Source: Amycolatopsis nigrescens CSC17Ta-90 (GTDB taxonomy: Bacteria; Actinomycetota; Actinomycetes; Mycobacteriales; Pseudonocardiaceae). From it: a stretch of DNA of 64,000 nucleotides. The notes under the pieces were generated by a model, which ran no database searches, had not been told where the DNA came from, and saw only the letters and a program-made list of their open reading frames with translations. A program made the translations under genes and the position numbers. The stretch lies in the NCBI RefSeq assembly GCF_000384315.1, contig NZ_ARVW01000001.1, positions 5,146,157 through 5,210,156 on the forward strand. Direction: 5' to 3'. This document shows positions 52,088 to 62,299 of the stretch, piece by piece. Numbering within the stretch: the stretch's first letter is position 1; each line of letters starts with the position of its first letter.

Positions 52088-53392
52088 CTAACTGAAGATC
52101 GTCGGGATGGCGGGGTCACCGTGCGAAAGCTTCAGGCCCTCCCACGGCAGGCTCACCAGCGCCCGGCGCAGCCGCTGCCTGGCGTCGTCCAGGGTGGGCA
52201 GGTCCGGCACCGGCTGTCCAGCCCGGATCATCGGGATCTGCAGCGGACGATCGTCCGGACCCGCCGACGGCTCGGCCTGCCCGGCCGCGTAGACGACCTC
52301 CTCCACCGCCGTGCCGGTGGCCCGGTGCCGGCGCAGCGCCCGCTTGCGCCCGCCCCTGGACTCCTTGTGCGTACTGCGTTTCGCCACCGGCCTGCCGTCC
52401 ACTTCGACCAGCTTGTAGACCATCCCGGCGGTGGGCGCCCCGGAGCCGGTGACCACCGAGGTGCCCACGCCGTACGCGTCCACGGGCTCGGCGCGCAGCG
52501 CCGCGATGGCGTGCTCGTCCAGGTCGCCGGAGACCACGATGCGGGTGTCCTTCGCGCCGAGCGAGTCGAGCTGTTCACGGGCCCGGCGGGCCAGCGGGCC
52601 GACATCGCCGGAGTCGATCCGGATCGCGCCGAGTTCGGCGCCCGCCACCCGGACCGCCGCGTCGATACCGGCGGTGATGTCGTAGGTGTCCACCAGCAGC
52701 GTGGTGTCCGCGCCCATCTTCGCCACCTGCGCGCGGAAGGCCTCCTCTTCGTTGTCGTGCAGCAGCATGAAGGCGTGCGCGACGGTGCCGCGGGTGGGAA
52801 TCCCGTAGCGGCGGCCCGCTTCCAGGTTCGACGTGGTGGCGAAGCCGGCCAGGTAGGCGGCGCGGGCGGCGGCGACCGCGGCGTACTCGTGCGTCCGGCG
52901 CCCGCCCATCTCGATGATCGGCCTGCCGTGCGCCGCGCCCGCCATCCGCGCGGCCGCGGAGGCGATCGCGCTGTCGTGGTTGAGGATGGACAGCACCACC
53001 GTCTCCAGCACCACGGCCTCGGCGAAACTGCCGCGCACGGTCAGGATCGGTGAACCGGGGAAGTACAGCTCGCCCTCGGGATAGCCCTCGATGTCGCCGG
53101 TGAAGCGGTAGTCGGCCAGCCAGGACAGCGTCGGCTCGTCCACCACCGCGGTCGATTCCAGCTGGGCGAGCTCGGCGTCGGTGAACCGGAAGTCGGCGAC
53201 CGCGTCCAGCACCCTGGCGGTGCCGGCGACCACGCCGTACCGCCTGCCGTCCGGCAGCCGCCTGGCGAACACCTCGAACACGCACGGCCGGTCACCCGTG
53301 CCGTCGGCGAGCGCGCTGCCCAGCATGGTCAGCTCGTAGTGGTCGGTGAGCAGTGCGGTGCTGGCCGCCGCGTCGGCATGAGGACTACCCAT
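52088..53392 (-). CDS. pncB: Nicotinate phosphoribosyltransferase
   Basis: Joins nicotinate to PRPP, giving nicotinate mononucleotide for NAD synthesis. 434 residues. TDHYELTML near the N-terminus, the active-site region MGGRRTHE (phospho-His loop), TSNLEAGRRYGIPTRGTVAHAF and IRIDSGDVG are family hallmarks. ATG at 53392 is 7 bases after TAGGCT (leaderless). Syntenic with Rv1330c. The downstream pncA, eda and kdgK genes are an insertion relative to the mycobacterial order. Confidence 0.95.
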   Translation of the reverse strand: MGSPHADAAASTALLTDHYELTMLGSALADGTGDRPCVFEVFARRLPDGRRYGVVAGTARVLDAVADFRFTDAELAQLESTAVVDEPTLSWLADYRFTGDIEGYPEGELYFPGSPILTVRGSFAEAVVLETVVLSILNHDSAIASAAARMAGAAHGRPIIEMGGRRTHEYAAVAAARAAYLAGFATTSNLEAGRRYGIPTRGTVAHAFMLLHDNEEEAFRAQVAKMGADTTLLVDTYDITAGIDAAVRVAGAELGAIRIDSGDVGPLARRAREQLDSLGAKDTRIVVSGDLDEHAIAALRAEPVDAYGVGTSVVTGSGAPTAGMVYKLVEVDGRPVAKRSTHKESRGGRKRALRRHRATGTAVEEVVYAAGQAEPSAGPDDRPLQIPMIRAGQPVPDLPTLDDARQRLRRALVSLPWEGLKLSHGDPAIPTIFS

Positions 53393-53493
53393 GCCGGAAA
53401 GCCTATGGCCTACCTGGCGGGCCTGATCGCCGTCACCCACATGGCGGCCCCTACTGACCCACCCGATGAAGCTTCCGTGACACCATGGTGCGC

Positions 53494-53793
53494 ATGACCA
53501 CGCCTGTCGAGTCCGAGCAGACGCAGGTTGATCCACTCGGGGCCGATCAGGTCACCGAGGACAAACCTTGGCGCACGATCGTCTGGAACGACCCGGTGAA
53601 CCTGATGTCGTACGTGACGTATGTGTTCCAGAAGCTGTTCGGGTACAGCCGGGACCATGCCACGAAGCTGATGCTGGACGTGCATCACAAGGGCAAGGCC
53701 ATCGTGTCCTCGGGCAGCAAGGAGAAGGTCGAGGGTGACGTGGCCAAGCTGCATGCTTCCGGCTTGTGGGCGACGATGGAACAGCCGTCGTGA
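53494..53793 (+). CDS. clpS: ATP-dependent Clp protease adaptor ClpS
   Basis: Delivers N-degron proteins to ClpC/ClpP. 99 residues. The core is [16 protein letters not shown] with the N-degron ligands Asn-Asp and the later DVHHKG His, plus GKAIV and the acidic-basic C-terminus. ATG at 53494; an ATG three codons upstream is open. It opens the clpS-DUF2017-P1 peptidase group conserved with M. tuberculosis Rv1331-Rv1333. Confidence 0.94.
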   Translation: MTTPVESEQTQVDPLGADQVTEDKPWRTIVWNDPVNLMSYVTYVFQKLFGYSRDHATKLMLDVHHKGKAIVSSGSKEKVEGDVAKLHASGLWATMEQPS

Positions 53794-53827
53794 CCGCCGA
53801 CGTACTTGTTCCCGCGGAGGCGGCGAT

Positions 53828-54385
53828 ATGAAGGGTTGGCGGCGCAAGGGTGCCAATGTGCTCGCTGGGTTCGAGCAGCAGGAGGCCGCGGTACTGCGCG
53901 GACTGGTCAGCCAGCTGGACGACATGCTCCGCGCCCGGGGTGAAGAGGCGCCGCAGGATCCGCTTTCCGAGCTGACCGGTATCCGCACCGGGCCCACCGA
54001 ATCGCCGAACGACCCGGTGCTGTCCCGGCTGCTGCCGGACTTCCACCGGCTCGACCCGGACAACCCGTCCAAGGAGGATCTCGACTCCGCCGCCGCGCTG
54101 CGCTCGCTGCACGAGCCGGAGGTGCTGGAGGCGAAGGTCGGGGTGGCCGCGGTGGTGATGAACACGCTGCCCCGCGACGGCGGTGACGTGCGGCTGAGCT
54201 TCGAGCAGGCGGACGCCTGGCTCTCCGCGCTCAACGACGTGCGGCTGGCGCTTGGCACCGCGCTGGACGTCACCGAAGACATGCCGGACGAGCTGCCGGA
54301 GGACGATCCGCGCTCGCCGCATCTCGGCGTCTACCACTGGCTGACCTGGGTCCAGGAGAGCCTGGTGCAGGCGTTGAGCGAATGA
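53828..54385 (+). CDS. DUF2017 protein
   Basis: 185 residues, the Rv1332-type partner of ClpS. It is acidic with no signal or membrane segment; segments FEQQEAAVLRGLVSQLDDML and SPHLGVYHWLTWVQESLVQAL are conserved in the family. ATG at 53828 follows a GGAGG sequence. The stop overlaps the peptidase ATG (ATGA). Function unknown; its constant link to clpS suggests proteolysis or its regulation. Confidence 0.85.
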   Translation: MKGWRRKGANVLAGFEQQEAAVLRGLVSQLDDMLRARGEEAPQDPLSELTGIRTGPTESPNDPVLSRLLPDFHRLDPDNPSKEDLDSAAALRSLHEPEVLEAKVGVAAVVMNTLPRDGGDVRLSFEQADAWLSALNDVRLALGTALDVTEDMPDELPEDDPRSPHLGVYHWLTWVQESLVQALSE

Positions 54386-55410
54386 GCACCGCGATCACCG
54401 ACGTGCCGGGGGTGCTGGTCGGGCACTACCAGCGGCTCGGTGCCGGCTGGGCGACCGGGACCACCGCGGTGCTGGTGCCCGATGGCGCGACCGGTGCGGT
54501 CGACCAGCGCGGTGGCGCGCCCGGCACCAGGGAGACCAACCTGCTGGAGCCGGAGAACCTGGTGCAGCGGGTCAACGCGGTGTGCCTGTCCGGCGGCAGT
54601 GCGTACGGCCTCGCCGCGGCGGACGGGGTGACGCGCTGGCTCGGCGAGCGCGACCTGGGTTTCCCGGTGGGCGCGCAGCCTTATGAGGTGGTGCCGATCG
54701 TGCCGTCCGCGGTGCTGTTCGACCTGCCGCGCAGCGACTGGGGCAACCGGCCGGACGCAGATTTCGGTTACGCCGCCTGCGAGGCGGCCGCGGCAGGGCC
54801 GGTTGCGATGGGCACCGTCGGTGCCGGTACCGGTGCCGTGGTCGGTTCGCTCAAGGGCGGCATCGGGACCGCGAGCGAGCGGGTGCACGGATTCACCGTC
54901 GGTGCGCTGGCCGCGGTGAACGCCTCCGGGGAGGCGGTGGACTTCGCCACCGGCCGCCCGTTCGCGGCCGATCACGAGGTGGCCGGCGAGTTCGGGGTGA
55001 GCTGGCCGGACCGGCCGGGTTCGGTGCCGCCGGTCCGTACCGACCTGAACACCACGATCGGCGTGGTCGCGGTGGACGCGGAGCTGTCCAAGGCGGAGGC
55101 GCGACGGCTGGCGGTGGCCGCGCAGGACGGCCTCGCCCGCGCGGTGCGCCCGGCGCACACCATGTTCGACGGCGACACCGTCTTCGCGCTGGCCACCGGC
55201 GCCACCGCGCTGCCGGAAGCGACGGGGCACCGCCGACGTACTCCTTTCAGCGGAGGCGGCGTTGAACACAGCGGGGTGGCGACCAGGGCGGGCGCGCTGG
55301 ACGCGCTCTGCTCGGCGGCGGCCAGGGTGTTCGCCCGCGCGATGGTGCACGGCCTGCTCTCCGCCACCTCCGCGGCGGGCGTCCCCGCTTACCACGACGT
55401 CTGGCTCTGA
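54382..55410 (+). CDS. P1-family (DmpA-type) peptidase
   Basis: 342-residue N-terminal-nucleophile aminopeptidase that cleaves itself into two chains. The expected cleavage point is TDLNTTIGVV at about residue 231, where the Thr after Asn would become the nucleophile. CLSGGSAYGLAAADGV and GGIGTASERV are other family segments. It matches Rv1333 by position. ATG at 54382 overlaps the previous stop. Substrate not known. Confidence 0.88.
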   Translation: MSTAITDVPGVLVGHYQRLGAGWATGTTAVLVPDGATGAVDQRGGAPGTRETNLLEPENLVQRVNAVCLSGGSAYGLAAADGVTRWLGERDLGFPVGAQPYEVVPIVPSAVLFDLPRSDWGNRPDADFGYAACEAAAAGPVAMGTVGAGTGAVVGSLKGGIGTASERVHGFTVGALAAVNASGEAVDFATGRPFAADHEVAGEFGVSWPDRPGSVPPVRTDLNTTIGVVAVDAELSKAEARRLAVAAQDGLARAVRPAHTMFDGDTVFALATGATALPEATGHRRRTPFSGGGVEHSGVATRAGALDALCSAAARVFARAMVHGLLSATSAAGVPAYHDVWL

Positions 55411-55474
55411 ACCGGCCGCTACGTGCGGAGTCTCACGGTATGAACACCCGCTGTCCACGGGCTAGGATGTGGAC

Positions 55475-55939
55475 GTGCTTCGGATCCGCCGTGAACTCGT
55501 CGAAGAGATCGTCGCGCATGCCCGCCGGGATCACCCGGACGAGGCCTGCGGCGTGATCGCCGGTCCGGAGGGCTCGGACCGCCCGGAGCGCTACATACCG
55601 ATGCTCAACGCGGCCAGGTCGCCGACCTTCTACGAGTTCGACTCCGGGGACCTGCTCAGGCTCTACCGCGAGATGGACGCGAAGGACGAGGTCCCGGTGG
55701 TGATCTACCACTCGCACACCGCGACCGAGGCCTACCCTTCGCGCACGGACGTCTCCTACGCCTCCGAGCCCGAGGCGCACTACGTGCTGGTTTCCACCAG
55801 GGACCCCGAGCGGCACGAGTTCCGCTCCTACCGGATCGTGGACGGTGTCATCACCGAGGAGCCGGTCGAGGTCGTCGTGTCGGATACGGAGTCGTACATG
55901 TTCGCCAACACCGGCAGTGACGACACTCCAGACGCCTGA
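55475..55939 (+). CDS. mec: Mec (JAMM) CysO-cysteine hydrolase
   Basis: Zinc peptidase that releases cysteine from CysO-Cys. 154 residues; the JAMM set is complete: E23 (PDEACG), H79-x-H81 and D92 in IYHSHTATEAYPSRTD. GTG at 55475 is decided by TAGGAT ending 6 bases upstream (leaderless); GTG at 55469 lies inside that spacing. The protein resembles Rv1334 along its full length. It opens mec-cysO-cysM, the sulfide-to-cysteine route via thiocarboxylated CysO. Confidence 0.95.
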   Translation: MLRIRRELVEEIVAHARRDHPDEACGVIAGPEGSDRPERYIPMLNAARSPTFYEFDSGDLLRLYREMDAKDEVPVVIYHSHTATEAYPSRTDVSYASEPEAHYVLVSTRDPERHEFRSYRIVDGVITEEPVEVVVSDTESYMFANTGSDDTPDA

Positions 55940-56003
55940 GCGCGGGAATTTCCCGGCTTCCCCGAACGTCTGCCATCAAGAGAAACCAAGCGGAGGTAAA
56001 CCC

Positions 56004-57237
<1,234 letters not shown>

Positions 57238-57285
57238 GCCCCCGAAGTGACCTCGCCGTGACCGCGGAATCGGTAGTTTTGGTTT

Positions 57286-57945
57286 GTGGAGCCCTTTCCG
57301 ATCGCCGGCGCACCGGAGCCGGTCAAGCCACCCAAGCCGGCCAAGACCCCGCCGCCGCCGGGCAAGCGCATCCTGCCGCCGAAGCCGTTGCAGGCCATCA
57401 TCGTGGTCGGCGGTTTCGTGGCGCTGCTGTTCGTGATCGAAGGCATCGACACCGTGCTCGGTGGTGCGCTGGACCGGAACGGCATCTACCCGCGCGTGCT
57501 CGACGAGTGGGACAACATGCTGTGGGCGCCGCTGCTGCACTCCGGCTGGGACCACCTGACCGCGAACGCGGTGCCGCTGCTGGTGCTCGGCCTGCTGGCG
57601 ACCTCCGGCGGGATGCGGCAGTTCCTCGGCGTGGTGGCCGTCATCTGGCTGTTCGGCGGCTTCGGCACTTTCCTGATCGGCCGCGACGCCGTGCATCTCG
57701 GCGCGTCCGGGCTGGTCTTCGGCTTCCTCACCTTCCTGCTGGTGCGCGGCATCTTCGCGCGCAGCCTCCCGCAGATCCTGATCGCGGTCGGGGTGTTCGC
57801 GCTGTACGGCTACGCGCTGTGGGGCGTGCTGCCCACCAACGAGCACATCTCCTGGGAGGGCCACCTGTTCGGCGCGATCGGCGGCATGGTGGCGGCCTGG
57901 ATGGTGGGCAGGTCACTGCGGCCGTCCACCCCGGCAGTTGCCTAA
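57286..57945 (+). CDS. Rhomboid intramembrane serine protease (copy 1)
   Basis: 219 residues. A Pro/Lys-rich N-terminal cytoplasmic tail (about 35 residues) precedes six membrane helices. The catalytic Ser141 is in HLGASGLVFG and the catalytic His193 in EGHLFGA. GTG at 57286 is 6 bases after TAGTTT (leaderless). It corresponds to Rv1337, but in this window a second copy follows at once. Confidence 0.92.
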   Translation: MEPFPIAGAPEPVKPPKPAKTPPPPGKRILPPKPLQAIIVVGGFVALLFVIEGIDTVLGGALDRNGIYPRVLDEWDNMLWAPLLHSGWDHLTANAVPLLVLGLLATSGGMRQFLGVVAVIWLFGGFGTFLIGRDAVHLGASGLVFGFLTFLLVRGIFARSLPQILIAVGVFALYGYALWGVLPTNEHISWEGHLFGAIGGMVAAWMVGRSLRPSTPAVA

Positions 57946-58008
57946 CCAGGCCCAACCTCAGGGTTTTCTCCCGAGGCAGGAGCGGGCGGACGGGCTTAGC
58001 CTGGATTT

Positions 58009-58680
58009 GTGAGCACTCTGCCCGCGCAACCAGCCCCGTCCGGGAAGTCGCCGGCCCCGGATTCGGCCAAGCGCATCCTGCCGGCCAACCCGAAGGCCGC
58101 GGGCCTCGTCTCGGTGGCCTTCGTCGCCCTGCTCTACCTGGTGGAGCTGGTCGACGTGCTCGTGCCGGGCGACTTCGACAACGGCGGTATCCACGCGCGC
58201 ACGCTGTCCGGCCTGGACGGGGTGATCTGGGCGCCGCTGCTGCACGCCGGCTGGCCGCACCTGCTCAGCAACACCATCCCGGTGCTGGTGTTCGCCTTCC
58301 TGGCGATGGCGGCCGGGATCGGCCAGTGGGCGATGGTCACCGCGACCATCTGGATCATCGGCGGGCTCGGCGTCTGGCTGACCGGGCCGAGCATCGGCGC
58401 CACCGTCGGCGCTTCCGGGCTGGCCTTCGGCTGGCTGGCTTACCTGCTGGTGCGCGGGATCTTCAACCGCAGCATGGGACAGCTCGTGGTGGCCGTGGTG
58501 CTGCTGTTCGTCTGGGGCGGCATGCTGTGGGGCGTGTTGCCGGGCAACCCGGGAATCTCCTGGCAGGGGCACCTGTTCGGCGCGCTGGCCGGGGTGCTGG
58601 CGGCCTGGATCGCGGCCAAGGCGGACCGTTCCCGCGCGGCCAAGGCGAGCCCTCCGGCGCCCGGTAGCCTCGGGGTGTGA
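58009..58680 (+). CDS. Rhomboid intramembrane serine protease (copy 2)
   Basis: 223 residues, paralogous to the previous gene: same tail-plus-six-helix layout, Ser136 in [10 protein letters not shown] and His188 in QGHLFGA. It has its own leaderless start (TAGCCT 6 bases before GTG at 58009), so the two copies can be expressed separately. The stop overlaps the murI GTG (GTGA). Targets unknown. Confidence 0.92.
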   Translation: MSTLPAQPAPSGKSPAPDSAKRILPANPKAAGLVSVAFVALLYLVELVDVLVPGDFDNGGIHARTLSGLDGVIWAPLLHAGWPHLLSNTIPVLVFAFLAMAAGIGQWAMVTATIWIIGGLGVWLTGPSIGATVGASGLAFGWLAYLLVRGIFNRSMGQLVVAVVLLFVWGGMLWGVLPGNPGISWQGHLFGALAGVLAAWIAAKADRSRAAKASPPAPGSLGV

Positions 58681-59486
58681 CCCGCGGACCAAGCCAGAAC
58701 GCACCGATCGGGGTTTTCGACTCGGGGGTGGGCGGGCTCACCGTCGCTCGCGCCATCGTGGACCAGCTGCCCGCCGAGCGGCTGCGCTACGTCGGCGACA
58801 CCGCGCACAACCCGTACGGCCCGCTGCCCATCGCGAGGGCCCGCGAGCTGGCGCTGGCCGCGTTGGACGAACTGGTCGACGGCGGGGTCAAGGCGCTGGT
58901 GATCGCCTGCAACACGGCGTCCGCGGCTTGCCTGCGCGACGCCAGGGAACGCTACGACGTGCCGGTGGTCGAGGTGGTGCTGCCCGCCGTCCGACGGGCC
59001 GTGGCCAGTACGCACAGCGGCCGGATCGGCGTGATCGGCACCGAGGGCACGGTGCGTTCGCGGGCCTACGAGGACGCCTTCGCGGCCGCCACCGGGGTGA
59101 CGGTGACCAGCGTGGCCTGCCCGCGGTTCGTCGATTTCGTCGAGCGCGGGATCACCTCGGGCCGGCAGGTGCTCGGCCTGGCACAGGGCTACCTCGAGCC
59201 GCTGCTGCGTGCCGAGGTGGACACCATGGTGCTCGGCTGCACGCACTATCCGTTGCTCACCGGCGTGCTGCAGATCGTGATGGGGCAGCAGGTCACTTTG
59301 GTGTCCAGCGCGGAAGAAAGTGCGAAAGACGTGGTGCGGGTGCTCACCGAGCTCGATCTGCTCGCGGATCGGGGCGAAACGCCTGCACACGAGTTCGTGG
59401 CGACCGGTTCGGCGGAGCCGTTCGCCAGGCTCGCCCGGCGCTTCATGGGCTTCGCACCGGGTGTGCTCGCTCCCACGGTCTCCTGA
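58677..59486 (+). CDS. murI: Glutamate racemase
   Basis: Makes D-glutamate for peptidoglycan. 269 residues. The two catalytic Cys are in [11 protein letters not shown] and LGCTHYPLL, with the start segment [13 protein letters not shown] and PYGP loop. GTG at 58677 overlaps the upstream stop. Syntenic with Rv1338. Confidence 0.96.
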   Translation: MTRGPSQNAPIGVFDSGVGGLTVARAIVDQLPAERLRYVGDTAHNPYGPLPIARARELALAALDELVDGGVKALVIACNTASAACLRDARERYDVPVVEVVLPAVRRAVASTHSGRIGVIGTEGTVRSRAYEDAFAAATGVTVTSVACPRFVDFVERGITSGRQVLGLAQGYLEPLLRAEVDTMVLGCTHYPLLTGVLQIVMGQQVTLVSSAEESAKDVVRVLTELDLLADRGETPAHEFVATGSAEPFARLARRFMGFAPGVLAPTVS

Positions 59487-59516
59487 TTTGCGGCGGTTCA
59501 GCATAAGGTGTGCTGC

Positions 59517-60293
59517 GTGCGACTGATCATTCTCGGTTGTTCGGGCAGCATCCCCGGGCCGGACGCGGCCGCGTCGGGCTATCTGCTCGAAGCGGACGGC
59601 TTCCTGCTCGGACTGGAGCTCGGCAACGGTGCCCTGGCCAGACTCCAGGCCGAGCGCGACCCTTTCGACCTGGACGCGCTCCTGCTGTCCCATCTGCATC
59701 CGGACCACTGCGCCGACTTCAGCGCGCTGACCGTGCTGCGCCGCTACCATCCGGCGCCGCCGTACGAGACGCGTCCGCGAAGGCTGCCGGTGTACGGGCC
59801 GGAGGACGCGCCTCAGCGGCTGGTCAACGCGTTCGCGGCCAACGAGGCCGAACGGCTGCAGACCGACCTCTCCGACGTGTACGAGTTCCACACGTTCGGC
59901 GAACAGCCGCAGCGGATCGGCCCGTTCGAGGTCACCGCGTTCCCGGTGGAACATCCGACGCCGGCGTTCGGGCTGCGGATCAGCCACGGCGGCAGGACCG
60001 TGGCCTACAGCGGGGACACCGGCATGTGCCCGGTGCTCGAAGAGCTGTCGCGCGAGGCCGACGTGCTGCTCTGCGAGGCGTCCTGGACCGACGCGGCGGA
60101 CCGTCCGCCGGGGGTGCACCTATCCGGCCGGGAGGCGGGCGCGATCGCGGCCCGTGCCGCGCCCAAGCGGTTGCTGCTCACCCACGTCGCGCCCTGGACC
60201 GACCGGGAAGCCGTGCTGGCCGAGGCCAAGGTCTTCTTCCCCGGGGCCGAGCTCGCCGAGCAGGGTGCGGTTTACGACCTCGGCCCGGCGTAG
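59517..60293 (+). CDS. MBL-fold metallo-hydrolase, Rv1339-like
   Basis: 258 residues. Zinc motif HLHPDHCADF (about residue 60), further ligands at VEHPTPAFG, SGDTGMC and LTHVAPW. Its Mtb counterpart by position, Rv1339, is reported as an atypical class II cyclic-nucleotide phosphodiesterase, so a role in cAMP turnover is possible. GTG at 59517 is 7 bases after TAAGGT. Its last 174 bases overlap the convergent flippase-like gene. Confidence 0.87.
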   Translation: MRLIILGCSGSIPGPDAAASGYLLEADGFLLGLELGNGALARLQAERDPFDLDALLLSHLHPDHCADFSALTVLRRYHPAPPYETRPRRLPVYGPEDAPQRLVNAFAANEAERLQTDLSDVYEFHTFGEQPQRIGPFEVTAFPVEHPTPAFGLRISHGGRTVAYSGDTGMCPVLEELSREADVLLCEASWTDAADRPPGVHLSGREAGAIAARAAPKRLLLTHVAPWTDREAVLAEAKVFFPGAELAEQGAVYDLGPA

Positions 60294-61265
60294 CAGCAGC
60301 CAGGCGAGCAGGCCGACCGGGATGATCAGCCAGCAGGACAGCAGCCGGTAGGCCAGCACCGCGGCGGTGGCGGGCGACTCGGCCGCGCCGGCCGAGACCA
60401 GCCCGGCGAGCAGGCTCAGCTCGATCACGCCGATGCCGCCAGGGGTGAGCGGGAGCTGCCGGACGATCTGCACGGTGAGGTAGACCCCGGCCAGCTCGGC
60501 AACGCCGAGGTCGAGGCCGAAGGCCCTGGTCGCGGCGTACAGGCAGAGCAGGTCGGTCAGCCAGTTCCCGGCCGCCGAGGCCAGCGCCAGCGCCCAGTGC
60601 CGGGGCGGCACCGCCCTGGACCGGAGCACCGCGTCCACCAGCGGCCGCAGCAGCGAGGCGAGCCGGGGCCGCCGCGCGGAAAGCCTCGCCAGCGGGTCAC
60701 CGCGCGGCGGGCGCCTGGTGTGCCGCGCCCGGCGCACCAGCGATCCGAGCACGGCCGCTGCGGCCAAGCAGGCCAGCCCGGTCAGCGCGGGGTGGGTGTG
60801 CCACGCCTCGGACACCCGCAGCACGCCCGAGGTGAGCGCGCCGGTCAGGTAGAGCAGCACCAGGCCGAGCAGGGAGAGCAACCCGGACAGCACCATCACC
60901 GTGGTCGCCGAGGTGCGGTCCGCGCCGCCGGCCCGGAACTGGCGGAAGGCGTAGCCGGCGGAGATCGCGGAACCGGCGGGCAGGCTGATCGAGATGGCCG
61001 AGCGGCTGTAGGACAGCGCGAGCATCCTGGCCCTGGGCATGGTGACGCCGAACGCGATCAGCAGCCGGCGTTGCTGGCGGGCGAACAGGGCCATCGAGAC
61101 GAACTCGGCGACCGCGCCCGCCAGCAACCAGCGCGGGTCGGCGAGGCGCAGGGCGCGCAGCACCTCCGCCGGGGCCGGGATCCGGTCGCGCAGGGTCAGC
61201 ACCATCAGGGCCGCCACCACGAGCACACCCAGCGTCTGGAGCACCTTGCGGCGTCGTCTGTCCAT
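60120..61265 (-). CDS. Flippase-like/LPG-synthase-type membrane protein
   Basis: 381 residues. About nine hydrophobic helices run from residue 13 to about 325, with the UPF0104/lysylphosphatidylglycerol-synthase TM motif VQIVRQLPLTPGGIGVIELSLLAGL. The last 57 residues (GELGPGEEDLG onward) are soluble, Gly-rich and encoded antisense to the metallo-hydrolase gene. No earlier stop exists, so the overlap of 174 bases is real unless there is a frameshift. ATG at 61265 has TAGGGG upstream. Likely role in lipid or glycolipid transfer, by family. Confidence 0.83.
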   Translation of the reverse strand: MDRRRRKVLQTLGVLVVAALMVLTLRDRIPAPAEVLRALRLADPRWLLAGAVAEFVSMALFARQQRRLLIAFGVTMPRARMLALSYSRSAISISLPAGSAISAGYAFRQFRAGGADRTSATTVMVLSGLLSLLGLVLLYLTGALTSGVLRVSEAWHTHPALTGLACLAAAAVLGSLVRRARHTRRPPRGDPLARLSARRPRLASLLRPLVDAVLRSRAVPPRHWALALASAAGNWLTDLLCLYAATRAFGLDLGVAELAGVYLTVQIVRQLPLTPGGIGVIELSLLAGLVSAGAAESPATAAVLAYRLLSCWLIIPVGLLAWLLLRRAEVVNRTLLGELGPGEEDLGLGQHGFPVGPGRDVGEQQPLGRGTGRDRARLPAG

Positions 61266-61279
61266 GGCGCACCCCTAAT

Positions 61280-61295
61280 TTCATCTTACGATGAA
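61280..61295 (-). promoter_or_regulatory. Operator-like dyad over the flippase promoter
   Basis: TTCATC-TTAC-GATGAA is a perfect 6-bp dyad. On the minus strand TAAGAT inside it could be the -10 box, 14 bases before the ribosome site. The short AT-rich patch stands out and suits a TetR-like repressor. Confidence 0.35.
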
Positions 61296-61347
61296 TTATG
61301 CGCGCCGCGGATACCTTGTCAACGTGTGTTGAAATACAGCCGGAGGG

Positions 61348-62187
61348 TCAGCCGGCCGCGGTCTCCGCGAGGTAGGAGTCCAGCAACTCGGTGAGGTAGG
61401 CGTTCAGCAGCGCCTGCCCGCCCAGTGCGCTGCCGGGCAGGTCGAACTCGGCCATGTGGTAGGCCAGCTCGGCGCCCTTCCGGCTCGGCGTCGCGTTGCC
61501 GACGTCGGTGAACCAGTCGAGGATCGTGATCTGGCGCGGCTGGCCGGGACCGGCCGGCACGGAGATCAGGTCGGTCAGCGGCGGCCTGTTGCGCAGGGTC
61601 AGCCGGTACAGCTCGGAGAACTGGTAGAAGCGCTGTTCCACGCCGGTGGCTTCGAGGCCGTGCGTCCGCTCGGCCAGCGCGACCCCGTGCTCGGTGGACG
61701 CCTGCTCGGCCTCGCTCCATGCCTTGTCGTGCGCCGAGCGGGCGGTCAGCCGTCCGGCACCCAGTTCGGTCAGGTAGCTCGCCCAGCGAAGTGACCCGGG
61801 GTTGCCGAAGGTGTCGGCGGAGCGGCCGAGCGCGATCGCGATCCCGCGCTCGATACCCTCCACGATTCCGGAGTCCACATAGGACACCCAGCTGCCCGGC
61901 TCGCCCATCCGGTTGTCGTGGAAGAACTGGATGATGCCCTCGATGTTGCGCCAGCGCGGGAGGTAGCCGGGGACGAGCTCGGCCGCCGGGCCCGCGGAGA
62001 GCGTGCGGACCAGCTCCAGCCGTTCCGGCATGGTCATCCGGTTGATCTCCTCGGCGCCGCAGTCCAGGCTCGCCGCGCACTGGGCGGGCGTGCGGTGCTC
62101 TGCTGCTGCGGCGAGCGCCGGTGCGAAGGCGCAAAGCAGCACGGAGACCAGGAAAGTGGCAACGGCGGACCGCGCTCGTGTCATCAT
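61348..62187 (-). CDS. Secreted protein of unknown function
   Basis: 279 residues with a signal peptide (MMTRARSAVATFLVSVLLCA, cleavage near ALAAAAEH). A pair of Cys (PAQCAASLDCG) may be bridged. The mature part is mostly helical and contains WRNIEGIIQFFHDNRM and ILDWFTDVGNA. ATG at 62187, with a TTGACA box about 55 bases upstream. No enzyme motif was recognised. Confidence 0.75.
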   Translation of the reverse strand: MMTRARSAVATFLVSVLLCAFAPALAAAAEHRTPAQCAASLDCGAEEINRMTMPERLELVRTLSAGPAAELVPGYLPRWRNIEGIIQFFHDNRMGEPGSWVSYVDSGIVEGIERGIAIALGRSADTFGNPGSLRWASYLTELGAGRLTARSAHDKAWSEAEQASTEHGVALAERTHGLEATGVEQRFYQFSELYRLTLRNRPPLTDLISVPAGPGQPRQITILDWFTDVGNATPSRKGAELAYHMAEFDLPGSALGGQALLNAYLTELLDSYLAETAAG

Positions 62188-62299
62188 TCGCCCCAGTGTC
62201 GTAGATCACATTCGGCACCCTAGCGTGTTGGCTCGATGTCAACAAGCTCTTGGCGCGACCGCTACCCGGCGCCTTCCGGGAGGGTTCTAGAGTGCAGCC

